Of a DNA stretch of 20,625 nt, positions 7,145 through 12,608 are shown one piece after another. Made by a program: the position numbers and the translations under genes. Origin of the DNA: a virus. The DNA lies in the IMG/VR virus record IMGVR_UViG_3300033997_000287, positions 1 to 20,625 of that record, one strand, 5' to 3'. The notes beneath the pieces were generated by a model. It was not told the DNA's origin, did not search any database, and saw only the letters and a list, made by a program, of their open reading frames with translations. The stretch's first letter is position 1. Every line of letters starts with the position of its first letter.

Positions 7145-7558
7145 CTAGTTCTTCACCGTCAGCGAATGCAGCTTCGCCATCTCGTCGGCCATGTAGCGGA
7201 TCTGGGCCTTGATGGCATTGCGCTCAGGCGGCGGCAGCTCGCGCCACTCGCGGCGGCCCAGCTCTTCCAGCTCGCCCTCGATGCCCGCCAGCAGCAGCAC
7301 CGACATGCGAATGCTGATGTGCAGCGTGGACCACTCGCGCGCCTCGGCATCGCTCCATCGGCCATTGCTGGAGCGGTACACGGCATCGTCTTTGAGACGG
7401 CGCAGATGCTCGCGGCACTCTGCGGGGGTCATGCGGGCAATGTGTGGCGCCACGGGCGGCGCAGGCAGGCGATGCAATGCAGGCGCCAGGGACGGGGCAG
7501 CGTTGTGCACGCCCACCCACTGCAGGAATTGCGGTGCGGAGATTTCGGAGAGGTTCAC
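7145..7558 (-). CDS. Hypothetical phage protein, 137 residues, GTG start
   Basis: A mostly helical protein of unknown function. A Pro/Ala-rich N-terminal region (about 22-40) leads into charged amphipathic helices (MTPAECREHLRRLKDDAVY, then LLLAGIEGELEELGRREWREL) that could form a coiled coil. No catalytic motif is visible. The GTG at 7558 is chosen because GGAGGT lies 5 bases upstream and because it overlaps the stop of the preceding small gene as GTGA. The frame stays open further upstream, but that extension overlaps two other coding genes. It ends 2 bases before gpA, so it may be translationally linked to replication. Confidence 0.8.
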   Translation of the reverse strand: MNLSEISAPQFLQWVGVHNAAPSLAPALHRLPAPPVAPHIARMTPAECREHLRRLKDDAVYRSSNGRWSDAEAREWSTLHISIRMSVLLLAGIEGELEELGRREWRELPPPERNAIKAQIRYMADEMAKLHSLTVKN

Positions 7559-7713
7559 CGGGCACCTCCGCTCAGGCGTACAGCCGTCATGAACCAGGGC
7601 ATGCCGTAGATGCGTTCCACGGCGTCCTGGGCGGCGGCTCGGCTTGCGGCGCTGAGCACCAGGCGGCGGCGCACATGCAGTGCGTCCACATGGGTGATGG
7701 CGTACTGGCTCAT
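7555..7713 (-). CDS. Very small phage protein, 52 residues
   Basis: A 53-codon frame starting MSQYAITHVDALHVRRRLVL and ending MTAVRLSGGAR. It is supported by junctions on both sides: its ATG overlaps the upstream stop as ATGA and its TGA overlaps the next GTG as GTGA, and it exactly fills the interval. The sequence suggests one strand and one basic helix. No family is recognised. It is easily missed by length cut-offs. Confidence 0.7.
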   Translation of the reverse strand: MSQYAITHVDALHVRRRLVLSAASRAAAQDAVERIYGMPWFMTAVRLSGGAR

Positions 7714-7937
7714 GCGGGAACCCCGTCGCTGATGCCCTGGTTGTCGGCGTCCGTCTTGTCCGCCACTTCCAGCAGCTCGGCGGCCAGCGCCCTGGCCTGT
7801 TCGGTGGTGATGGGCACCATGAATGAGGCCGCGCGCTCACCTTGCTGGTGCCACCAAAGCTCCATGCTCCACAGCCCATTGCCCGTGCGGCTACGGGTGG
7901 GGATCAGCTCGCGTTCAGGGTATTTCGCGCTGCTCAT
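7710..7937 (-). CDS. Hypothetical phage protein, 75 residues
   Basis: A small protein with a Trp-rich central strand region (GLWSMELWWHQQGERAASFM) followed by a helix that begins at ITTEQARALAAELLEVAD, a pattern seen in small phage regulatory or accessory proteins. No family is recognised with confidence. ATG 7937 overlaps the upstream stop as ATGA and its own stop overlaps the next start in the same way. The longer open frame upstream is an out-of-frame reading of the preceding gene. Confidence 0.77.
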   Translation of the reverse strand: MSSAKYPERELIPTRSRTGNGLWSMELWWHQQGERAASFMVPITTEQARALAAELLEVADKTDADNQGISDGVPA

Positions 7938-8344
7938 GCCACACCCCCTTGCGCCCCGGCCGCAGCTGCGCGCGGGTCCACGTAGAAGGCCAGATGCAGG
8001 CCACCCAGGTCCAGCTCCACGGCAAAGCCGCCATCCTTGAATGCGGCTTTGTTGCGGGCCTTGCCGCCCATGCCCATGAAGGCCTGCAGCATGCGGCCGT
8101 TGCGGGCGCGGTCCTGGCCGCCGTGGATGAACAGGCCGTTGATGTTGGCGCACTCGTGGCCGCCCAGCTCCACGCCGGCAGCGCGCAGCGCGGGCAGGTG
8201 CTGCTGCAGCCGCTGCAGGTCACTGGCGAGGCCGTCAATTTCCTTGAGCCGCGCAGCGTGCCGGGTGTGCTCGGCCCGCAGGGCCTCATCCACCAGGGTG
8301 ATCTGCTGCGCGGGCCGGGGCCTGCGGAGTTCAAAGAATTGCAT
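7934..8344 (-). CDS. Hypothetical phage protein, 136 residues
   Basis: Unknown function. The N-terminal third is a charged helix likely to form a coiled coil (VDEALRAEHTRHAARLKEID and LASDLQRLQQHLPALRAAG). The C-terminal half is a beta-rich domain (ECANINGLFIHGGQ, then FAVELDLGGLHLAFYVDP). ATG 8344 has AGAGGA 5 bases upstream. This start follows a 114-base gap, so it heads a run of overlapping small genes that leads to gpA. Confidence 0.8.
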   Translation of the reverse strand: MQFFELRRPRPAQQITLVDEALRAEHTRHAARLKEIDGLASDLQRLQQHLPALRAAGVELGGHECANINGLFIHGGQDRARNGRMLQAFMGMGGKARNKAAFKDGGFAVELDLGGLHLAFYVDPRAAAAGAQGGVA

Positions 8345-8458
8345 TGCGTCCTCTCGGGGTTGCGTTTTTCAGGGTGAGCACGTCCCGCAGGGCCTTCTTT
8401 CAGGCTCCGCAGGGACAGGGGAACGGGGTTGGTCAGGGCAGGGCGCGCGGCCCTGGTG
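8345..8458 (-). other. 114-base gap in the early operon
   Basis: No convincing gene is seen. The stretch holds two copies of CCCTGCGG (minus-strand reading) and several short GC-rich inverted segments but no clear terminator with a T-run. It is the longest untranslated gap inside the early operon and could carry an internal promoter or RNA structure. Confidence 0.3.
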
Positions 8459-9001
8459 TCAGTCCGCTGGCGGGCTGGTGCCGAACAGCTCCAGGGTCAC
8501 AGGGGCGGTCTGGGTGGTGCGGTAGTCCGATGGCTGAGCGCAGGCCAGCTGCTCGCGCATCAGATCGCGGCGCACATGGGTGCTCAGGGGCAGGCGCACA
8601 GTGGGGTTGGGCGTGGCGCTGGGGCTCAAGGTGCGCGTGATTTCCATGGTCGCGCTGAAGGTGTGGCCGCACTCGAAATTGGTGCAGGCGAAGGCGTATT
8701 CGCGCGTCAGGTTCGTGACCTGCTGGCTGCGGCGGATGGTGGCCGGGCTCTCGCAGTGTGGGCAGGGGATGCGGTGGAATTCGGATTTCAGGCGCGGGCC
8801 ATCGTCCTGGGGCATCGTGTCAGCGGATGTTTCCGGCTTGGACAGGTTGTTACAGCCTTGCACGCCTTTTCGCACATTGGCGCGCGCCTTGGGGGCGGGC
8901 TTGCCGGCCCGGTGGCTTACACCCAGAGCGGCCTTGGTGAATCCAAGATTCGGCTGCGTGCCGAGCAGGGGCTGAAAGGGGTTTGCTGCTGCCTGTGCCA
9001 T
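8459..9001 (-). CDS. ogr: Ogr/Delta-like zinc-finger late gene activator
   Basis: Ogr-family proteins activate P2-type late promoters through contact with host RNA polymerase alpha subunit. The signature spacing C-x2-C-x22-C-x4-C is exact: Cys80 and Cys83 in CPHC, Cys106 and Cys111 in CTNFEC, the same spacing as P2 Ogr. From ATG 9001 the protein would have 180 residues, far more than the about 72 of P2 Ogr. The first 62 residues are a basic, Pro/Ala-rich extension, and about 65 residues follow the finger. An internal ATG at 8815 would give a 118-residue protein beginning MPQDDG. Neither start has a good ribosome site. The longer form is chosen because its codons look coding and it fills the interval to the upstream stop at 9012. 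It sits second in the early operon. Confidence 0.82.
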   Translation of the reverse strand: MAQAAANPFQPLLGTQPNLGFTKAALGVSHRAGKPAPKARANVRKGVQGCNNLSKPETSADTMPQDDGPRLKSEFHRIPCPHCESPATIRRSQQVTNLTREYAFACTNFECGHTFSATMEITRTLSPSATPNPTVRLPLSTHVRRDLMREQLACAQPSDYRTTQTAPVTLELFGTSPPAD

Positions 9002-9011
9002 GGCCGGACTT

Positions 9012-9260
9012 TCAGCGCTGCTCAGTGGTGGCGCCGGTGTCGGCTTGGCCCAGCACGATGCGGCCGTGCTTCTCGAATTGCTCCATCCCCATCAGGTGGA
9101 TCATTCGGGCGAAATTGCTTGCGCTGCGGCCTTCTTGCCGAGCACCACCCCACAGACGTGTGTTCTCACTCGTCGTGAGGCGCAGGGCGACAGGTTTGTC
9201 GTGCTGCAGGGGCTCGACCGTAGCCGAGCGGTGGCGGGTCATTTGCGCTTGGGTGGTCAT
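9012..9260 (-). CDS. Ribbon-helix-helix-like small protein, first early gene
   Basis: An 82-residue protein. Residues about 22-65 (PVALRLTTSENTRLWGGARQ, then RSASNFARMIHLMGMEQFEK) look like a strand followed by two helices, as in Arc/MetJ ribbon-helix-helix proteins. The similarity is by pattern only. It is the first gene of the early operon, directly divergent from the repressor, the position held by Cox in P2 and Apl in 186. A role in the lysis-lysogeny switch is therefore likely but inferred. No ribosome site precedes ATG 9260; a second ATG at residue 7 also lacks one. Confidence 0.7.
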   Translation of the reverse strand: MTTQAQMTRHRSATVEPLQHDKPVALRLTTSENTRLWGGARQEGRSASNFARMIHLMGMEQFEKHGRIVLGQADTGATTEQR

Positions 9261-9340
9261 GTAGTATCTGGAGCTAGGTTGTTACAAGGTGGTGCGACTT
9301 TCTCACACAAACGTGGGTCAGTCAACAATTTATTCATCAA
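9261..9340. promoter_or_regulatory. Divergent repressor/early promoter region
   Basis: The 80 bases between two divergent regulatory genes must hold both promoters and the repressor operators. It is clearly AT-richer than its surroundings. TTGTTACAA at 9279-9287 is a near palindrome, and GTCAACAA at 9321-9328 contains a reversed related half-site (TTGTTGAC). Possible elements are a minus-strand TTGACT (9325-9320) and a plus-strand TTTATT at 9329-9334 placed so that transcription would start at or near the repressor ATG. The assignments inside the region are tentative. Confidence 0.6.
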
Positions 9341-9904
9341 ATGGATGATTTTTGCGAAAAACTGCGTGAAGAGCGCAAGCGGTTGGCCCTGAGCCAAGAC
9401 GGCTTTGCAGAGCTTGCCGGCGTCTCCAAGAACTCGCAGTTCAACTACGAGGCGGGCACGCGTCAGCCGGATGTGGCGTACCTGAAAACAATCCAACAAA
9501 TGGGGGTTGATCTCGTTTACCTGTTCACGGGCGAGCGGTCGTTCGATCCCAGCGCCACGCAACACTCGCAACCGGCCGCCACGCTTGCGGCCCGCCTGGT
9601 TCAAGAGCGCAAGCGGCTGGAGTTGACCGTGGGCCAGCTGGCCGACAAGTCGGGCGTGGATCGCCTGGCACTGCTGAAATTTGAAGAGGGCGAGTTCGCG
9701 CCCGACGCCAAGGCGCTGCAGCAGCTGCACGCCGTGGGCGTGGATGTGGGCTATGTGCTGCTGTCGCTCCGCGCGGGCGGTGATGCCGGTGCGGCGGCCT
9801 CAGTCAGTTCTGAGTCACAGCAGCTGCTGCAGCACTACGAAAAGGCACCCGAAGAGGCACAGGCCGCATTGCGCACGCTGGCGGCCATGGTGGCCCGGGG
9901 GTGA
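9341..9904 (+). CDS. Phage repressor with two XRE-like HTH modules
   Basis: Likely lysogeny repressor, judged by position opposite the early operon and by fold. Residues 5-65 form an XRE helix-turn-helix (LREERKRLALSQDGFAELAG and so on, ending VDLVYLFTGE). Residues 84-144 repeat the pattern (LVQERKRLELTVGQLADKSG, ending VDVGYVLLSL), sharing the ERKRLxL start. The last 40 residues form a helical tail (SSESQQLLQHYEKAPEEAQA). There is no S24 peptidase domain, so it cannot self-cleave during the SOS response. No ribosome site precedes ATG 9341; a leaderless transcript, as for lambda cI, is possible. The second module may be a dimerisation domain rather than a DNA reader. Confidence is high in regulator, moderate in master repressor. 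Confidence 0.88.
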   Translation: MDDFCEKLREERKRLALSQDGFAELAGVSKNSQFNYEAGTRQPDVAYLKTIQQMGVDLVYLFTGERSFDPSATQHSQPAATLAARLVQERKRLELTVGQLADKSGVDRLALLKFEEGEFAPDAKALQQLHAVGVDVGYVLLSLRAGGDAGAAASVSSESQQLLQHYEKAPEEAQAALRTLAAMVARG

Positions 9905-9909
9905 CAGGC

Positions 9910-9932
9910 CTTGGCGCATTGATTGCGCCAAG
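9910..9932 (+). other. Perfect hairpin after the repressor gene
   Basis: CTTGGCGCA and TGCGCCAAG form a 9-base perfect stem around a TTGAT loop, immediately after the repressor stop and before the ribosome site of the next gene. No T-run follows. It may be an attenuator, an mRNA-stabilising 3' structure, or a protein-binding site. Confidence 0.6.
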
Positions 9933-9955
9933 AGTCGATGAACGAGGGGGGAACC

Positions 9956-10903
9956 ATGACAGAGCTAGAGTTCTGGCTGACGTTAGCGGCAATGTTCGCC
10001 GGCACTGCGTGGACATACCGGGTTGCCATGCAGGCCTTCAAGTCAAAGACTTGGGTAGCGCGTTGTCTGGCTGCGATCTTGAGTCTTGGCGGCACTTTTG
10101 CAGGCTTCTGCCTTGGGGCGGGGCAACGCACCATCGGCTTGGCAGTTCTGGGGTTGATCGTTCTTTCACCCTACGTTTATGTCGCTTGGCGCACTCGGCG
10201 GCGCGCAAAAACTCCAGAGCATCACAAGGCGGTGCCTGCCCCTCTGCCTGAAAACATCCCGCCCCCATCGGCCCTGGCTGATAGTCCCTCACCCACGCCT
10301 GCCGTGGCGCCCATCGTTCCCGAGCTGTTCCACCTTGTCGCATCGCCTGCCGGTGCCACGCAGCCCGGAGCTGCAGCCCGCAGCACATCCAACCCGCTGC
10401 CCCATCGCTACCGTTTCGCCTACCAAGGTTTTTCAGGCGATGAGGGCCAGCGCACGGTGCTGGTGCAAAGCATTGGCGAGAACGGCGCCAACACCTACCT
10501 TGAAGGCCGCTGCGAGCAGGCCCGGGCGCCGCGCACGTTCCGCACAGACCGCATCAGCGGCCCGCTGGTGGACATGGACACGGGCGAGCTGCTGCAGGTG
10601 CACGAGCTGCTGGCCCTGGTGCCGGAACGCAGCTATGTGGATGTGAGCCCGCCAGCATCGGCCCAGCGCAAACCCCAGGAGTGGCGCCAGGCCGTACTGT
10701 TCACGGGCTTTCCACAGAAGCGGCGCGATGAATTGGAAGAGATGGCCGAGGCGGCCGGCTGGCTGGTGCGCGGAAGTGTCGGGCCAACGCTCGATTACAT
10801 GGTGACAGGGCCAAGGGCAGGCACCTCAAAGCTGACACAGGCTCAGGAGCACGGCACGATTGTGGTGGGCGAGGCAGACTTTCTCGCCCTGCTTCACAGC
10901 TGA
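9956..10903 (+). CDS. Membrane protein with WYL-like and BRCT domains
   Basis: A 315-residue protein of unusual architecture. Three hydrophobic segments (about 5-25, 33-55 and 59-78) are followed by RTRRRAK, so the rest is probably cytoplasmic. A Pro/Ala-rich linker (93-148) leads to a WYL-like fold (150-222: YRFAY, RTV, YLEGRC, RTFRTDRI, D-x-DTGE). The C-terminus is a BRCT domain (244-313: AVLFTGFPQKRRDELEEMAE, YMVTGP, AGTSKLTQAQEHG, GEADFLALL) like the one at the end of bacterial DNA ligase. WYL domains sense nucleic-acid-linked ligands and BRCT domains bind nicked or phosphorylated DNA ends. A membrane-tethered DNA-damage or phage-DNA sensor is inferred, not shown. ATG 9956 has GGGGGG 5 bases upstream. 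It follows the repressor and ends at a strong terminator, so it is probably expressed in the lysogen. Confidence 0.85.
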   Translation: MTELEFWLTLAAMFAGTAWTYRVAMQAFKSKTWVARCLAAILSLGGTFAGFCLGAGQRTIGLAVLGLIVLSPYVYVAWRTRRRAKTPEHHKAVPAPLPENIPPPSALADSPSPTPAVAPIVPELFHLVASPAGATQPGAAARSTSNPLPHRYRFAYQGFSGDEGQRTVLVQSIGENGANTYLEGRCEQARAPRTFRTDRISGPLVDMDTGELLQVHELLALVPERSYVDVSPPASAQRKPQEWRQAVLFTGFPQKRRDELEEMAEAAGWLVRGSVGPTLDYMVTGPRAGTSKLTQAQEHGTIVVGEADFLALLHS

Positions 10904-10910
10904 CCAACCC

Positions 10911-10936
10911 AAGCCCGCTGCATGCGGGCTTTTTTG
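10911..10936 (+). terminator. Rho-independent terminator after the WYL-BRCT gene
   Basis: AAGCCCGC and GCGGGCTT pair across a TGCAT loop and are followed by a T-run. It starts 8 bases after the stop codon of the membrane-WYL-BRCT gene and closes the repressor transcript. Confidence 0.92.
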
Positions 10937-11004
10937 TGCGCCGTCGCGTGCGGGCCACGATGCCCCTGCGATAGAGATTTTCAAAAACGGTAGTGAGTGC
11001 TGAC

Positions 11005-11022
11005 ACTGTATATTTGTACAGT
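11005..11022 (+). promoter_or_regulatory. LexA box overlapping a -10 element
   Basis: ACTGTATATTTGTACAGT is CTGT-N8-ACAG with flanking A and T, very close to the E. coli and betaproteobacterial LexA consensus. TATATT at 11009-11014 inside the box is a good -10 hexamer; transcription would start near 11021, where a GTG codon begins the next gene. The -35 region is poor. The two genes after it should be repressed by host LexA and induced by DNA damage. Confidence 0.88.
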
Positions 11023-11470
11023 GAACTGCGAAATTACCTTCCTCCGCCGCAACGGGGTGCGCTTGCACCCCCGTGACTGGCCCGCGCCCGTGGCAGGCGA
11101 TCTGCGCATGGAGTATTCGGACGGCCGCAAGAACAACATGCGCCGCACGCTGCGCGAGTTCCGACTGTACGAGTGCTGGATATCGCTGGAGCATTCGCGC
11201 TATGGGCTGTCGGACCCCATCCCCGTGGACATCCTGGGCGATGCAATGCTGTGGCGCGGCTACACCACGGCCATGACGCCCGAGGGGCTGGCCGAGTTTG
11301 AGCAGCTGTGGCTGATCCGCCCCAGGCCCACGCTGGACGACACGCCGCTGCCGGCATTCGATTGGGCGGCGCATGTGGAGCAGCTGCCGCAAGCCATTGC
11401 GCCCACGCCCGAGCGGTCGGAAACCGTGGCAGAGCAGTGGCACAGGGAGCACGTCCGTGTATCCAGATGA
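11021..11470 (+). CDS. LexA-controlled protein of unknown family, possible antirepressor
   Basis: A 149-residue protein I cannot assign to a family. It has an N-terminal strand region (VNCEITFLRRNGVRLHPRDW), a central part with YECWISLEHSRYGLSDPIPV and LGDAMLWRGYTTAMTPEGLA, and a Pro-rich acidic C-terminus. The start is uncertain: GTG 11021 lies within the LexA box at the predicted transcription start (leaderless), GTG 10997 lies before the box, and ATG 11109 is internal; none has a good ribosome site. A LexA box directly at the start makes it an SOS gene. In coliphage 186 the LexA-repressed tum gene encodes an antirepressor that induces the prophage; a similar role here is inference. It overlaps the next gene by 14 bases. 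Confidence 0.75.
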   Translation: MNCEITFLRRNGVRLHPRDWPAPVAGDLRMEYSDGRKNNMRRTLREFRLYECWISLEHSRYGLSDPIPVDILGDAMLWRGYTTAMTPEGLAEFEQLWLIRPRPTLDDTPLPAFDWAAHVEQLPQAIAPTPERSETVAEQWHREHVRVSR

Positions 11471-11678
11471 TGACCCGCTCAACGTGCTGCACCCCACCCT
11501 GGTGCGGCCGCCGCTCTGGGCCAGGATGTGGGCTGAAAAAGTGCTGCCCCTGCGCCCCGAGGACTACCGCGTGGTGCACATCGGCCCGCACTGGACGCGG
11601 GTGTTTGCGCCCGATGGCGAAGTGGTCTATGACACCGTAGGCCCGGCTGAAGTGATTCGCTCAAATGCCCCGTTCTGA
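11457..11678 (+). CDS. Small partner protein in the SOS cassette, 73 residues
   Basis: A 73-residue protein starting at GTG 11457 with GGGAG 7 bases upstream. It overlaps the end of the LexA-controlled gene by 14 bases, so the two are co-expressed and probably coupled. The sequence has a helix with RPPLWARMWAEKVLPL and a compact strand pair, YRVVHIGPHWTRVFAPDG followed by EVVYDT. No family is recognised. The two proteins may act together. A strong terminator follows 7 bases after the stop. Confidence 0.75.
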   Translation: MYPDDDPLNVLHPTLVRPPLWARMWAEKVLPLRPEDYRVVHIGPHWTRVFAPDGEVVYDTVGPAEVIRSNAPF

Positions 11679-11685
11679 AAAGACA

Positions 11686-11710
11686 AAGCCCGCTGCGTGC
11701 GGGCTTTTTT
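11686..11710 (+). terminator. Rho-independent terminator after the SOS cassette
   Basis: AAGCCCGC and GCGGGCTT around a TGCGT loop, followed by a T-run. It is 24 of 25 bases identical to the terminator at 10911-10935, so the SOS cassette lies between near-identical terminators. The next gene is convergent and ends at 11716. Confidence 0.92.
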
Positions 11711-11715
11711 GCAGG

Positions 11716-11952
11716 TCAATCGTCGCTTGAAGTCGCAGCGGCGAGAGAGGCCGCCGCCTTGCGTTGGTCCAACATCGACGCGGCGCCGCCGCGCATCATG
11801 ACGAGGGCGCCGGTCTGGGTGTTGCGGGCCAGCGCGCCGATTTCGTGGCCGCGCTGCACGGTGCCCAGCATTTGCCAGCCCGGCAGCTCCACCCACTGGT
11901 AGAGACGCCACGGCCCCGTGGCGTCTACCGTCAGCTTTGCCCGCTGGCTCAT
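11716..11952 (-). CDS. Hypothetical small phage protein, 78 residues
   Basis: Unknown function. A beta-rich core (KLTVDATGPWRLYQWVELPG, then WQMLGTVQRGHEIGALARN) is followed by an Ala-rich helix and an acidic end. It shares the pattern W-Q-x-L-G-T with the protein encoded just upstream, so the two may be distant relatives. ATG 11952 is chosen because it overlaps the upstream stop as ATGA; the ATG at 11967 would overlap that gene further. It is the last gene downstream of the tail operon and brnTA. Confidence 0.72.
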   Translation of the reverse strand: MSQRAKLTVDATGPWRLYQWVELPGWQMLGTVQRGHEIGALARNTQTGALVMMRGGAASMLDQRKAAASLAAATSSDD

Positions 11953-12251
11953 GCCCGGCTGTACCAACCCAGCCGAACCACCTCGGCCACCTCGATGGGC
12001 GCCCCGTCCATCTCTGGCGTCTGCAGCTCGATGAAGTGGCCGTAATCGTTGCTGTAGCTGGCGCCCTTGGCGGTGCCCAGCAGCTGCCAGTCGCCGTACA
12101 GGCTTTCCTGATGCACCAGGCCCTGGGCGCCTGTCACGGGGACGGCCTGCAGGGCGCGGGGGGCGGCGGCGGTGTTGGTCGCCGCGTACTGCACGCCGTG
12201 CATGCCCGGCTCGGTCTGTTCTGCGGCCCAGATATAGGAAATTGCGGTCAT
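11949..12251 (-). CDS. Hypothetical phage protein, 100 residues
   Basis: Unknown function. The sequence begins MTAISYIWAAEQTEPGMHGV and has a second half rich in aromatic and small residues (YGDWQLLGTAKGASYSNDYG), consistent with a small beta domain. AGAGAGA lies about 7 bases before ATG 12251. It overlaps the following gene by ATGA and is probably co-transcribed with brnTA or with read-through from gpD. Placement after gene D marks it as an accessory addition to the P2 tail operon. Confidence 0.75.
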   Translation of the reverse strand: MTAISYIWAAEQTEPGMHGVQYAATNTAAAPRALQAVPVTGAQGLVHQESLYGDWQLLGTAKGASYSNDYGHFIELQTPEMDGAPIEVAEVVRLGWYSRA

Positions 12252-12314
12252 TGTGGTTCTCTCTTGCCCCTCATTGCCGGGAGGCGCCGGGCGGGCTGAA
12301 TGCCCTGTGGGTAA

Positions 12315-12608
12315 TCATGCGGCCAGCTTGCCCTTTTTCACGGCCTCCCGCAGCACTTCATTGACGCGTGATTGCCATCCGGCCCCCGTGGCCTTGATGG
12401 CCTCCAGCACATCGGCGTCCACGCGCATGGTCATGGGCATTTTTGGCTGTTCCAGTGGGGGCCGGCCACGCCGGGCCAGCGTTTGCATGCCGGCGAGCAT
12501 GTCGCCCGTGATTTCCATGGTGTCCGGGTCTTGTTCGATGCCCCGGGCAATGGCGGCATCTTCGGCCGCCGTGGGCTGGATCAGCCCCACTTTCTTAGAT
12601 TGCTTCAT
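12315..12608 (-). CDS. brnA: BrnA antitoxin
   Basis: Ribbon-helix-helix antitoxin that neutralises BrnT and represses their shared promoter. In 97 residues the N-terminal part (about 1-48) is the helical toxin-binding region, and the C-terminal part (58-92) is the DNA-binding fold with MTMRVDADVLEAIKATGAGW and SRVNEVLREAV. A basic Pro-rich linker (RRGRPPLEQPKMP) joins them, as usual for the BrnA family. It overlaps the toxin stop by 14 bases and follows it, the canonical brnTA order with the toxin first. ATG 12608 is the family start; the frame upstream is antisense-like noise inside brnT. The gene probably stabilises the prophage. Confidence 0.92.
   Translation of the reverse strand: MKQSKKVGLIQPTAAEDAAIARGIEQDPDTMEITGDMLAGMQTLARRGRPPLEQPKMPMTMRVDADVLEAIKATGAGWQSRVNEVLREAVKKGKLAA

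Noticed and set aside
8844-9286. Exact 11-base repeat AGGTTGTTACA at 8844-8854 and 9276-9286 as paired repressor operators
   Set aside because: One copy lies inside the Ogr-like coding frame, no third copy was seen, and an 11-base match is not rare at this scale.
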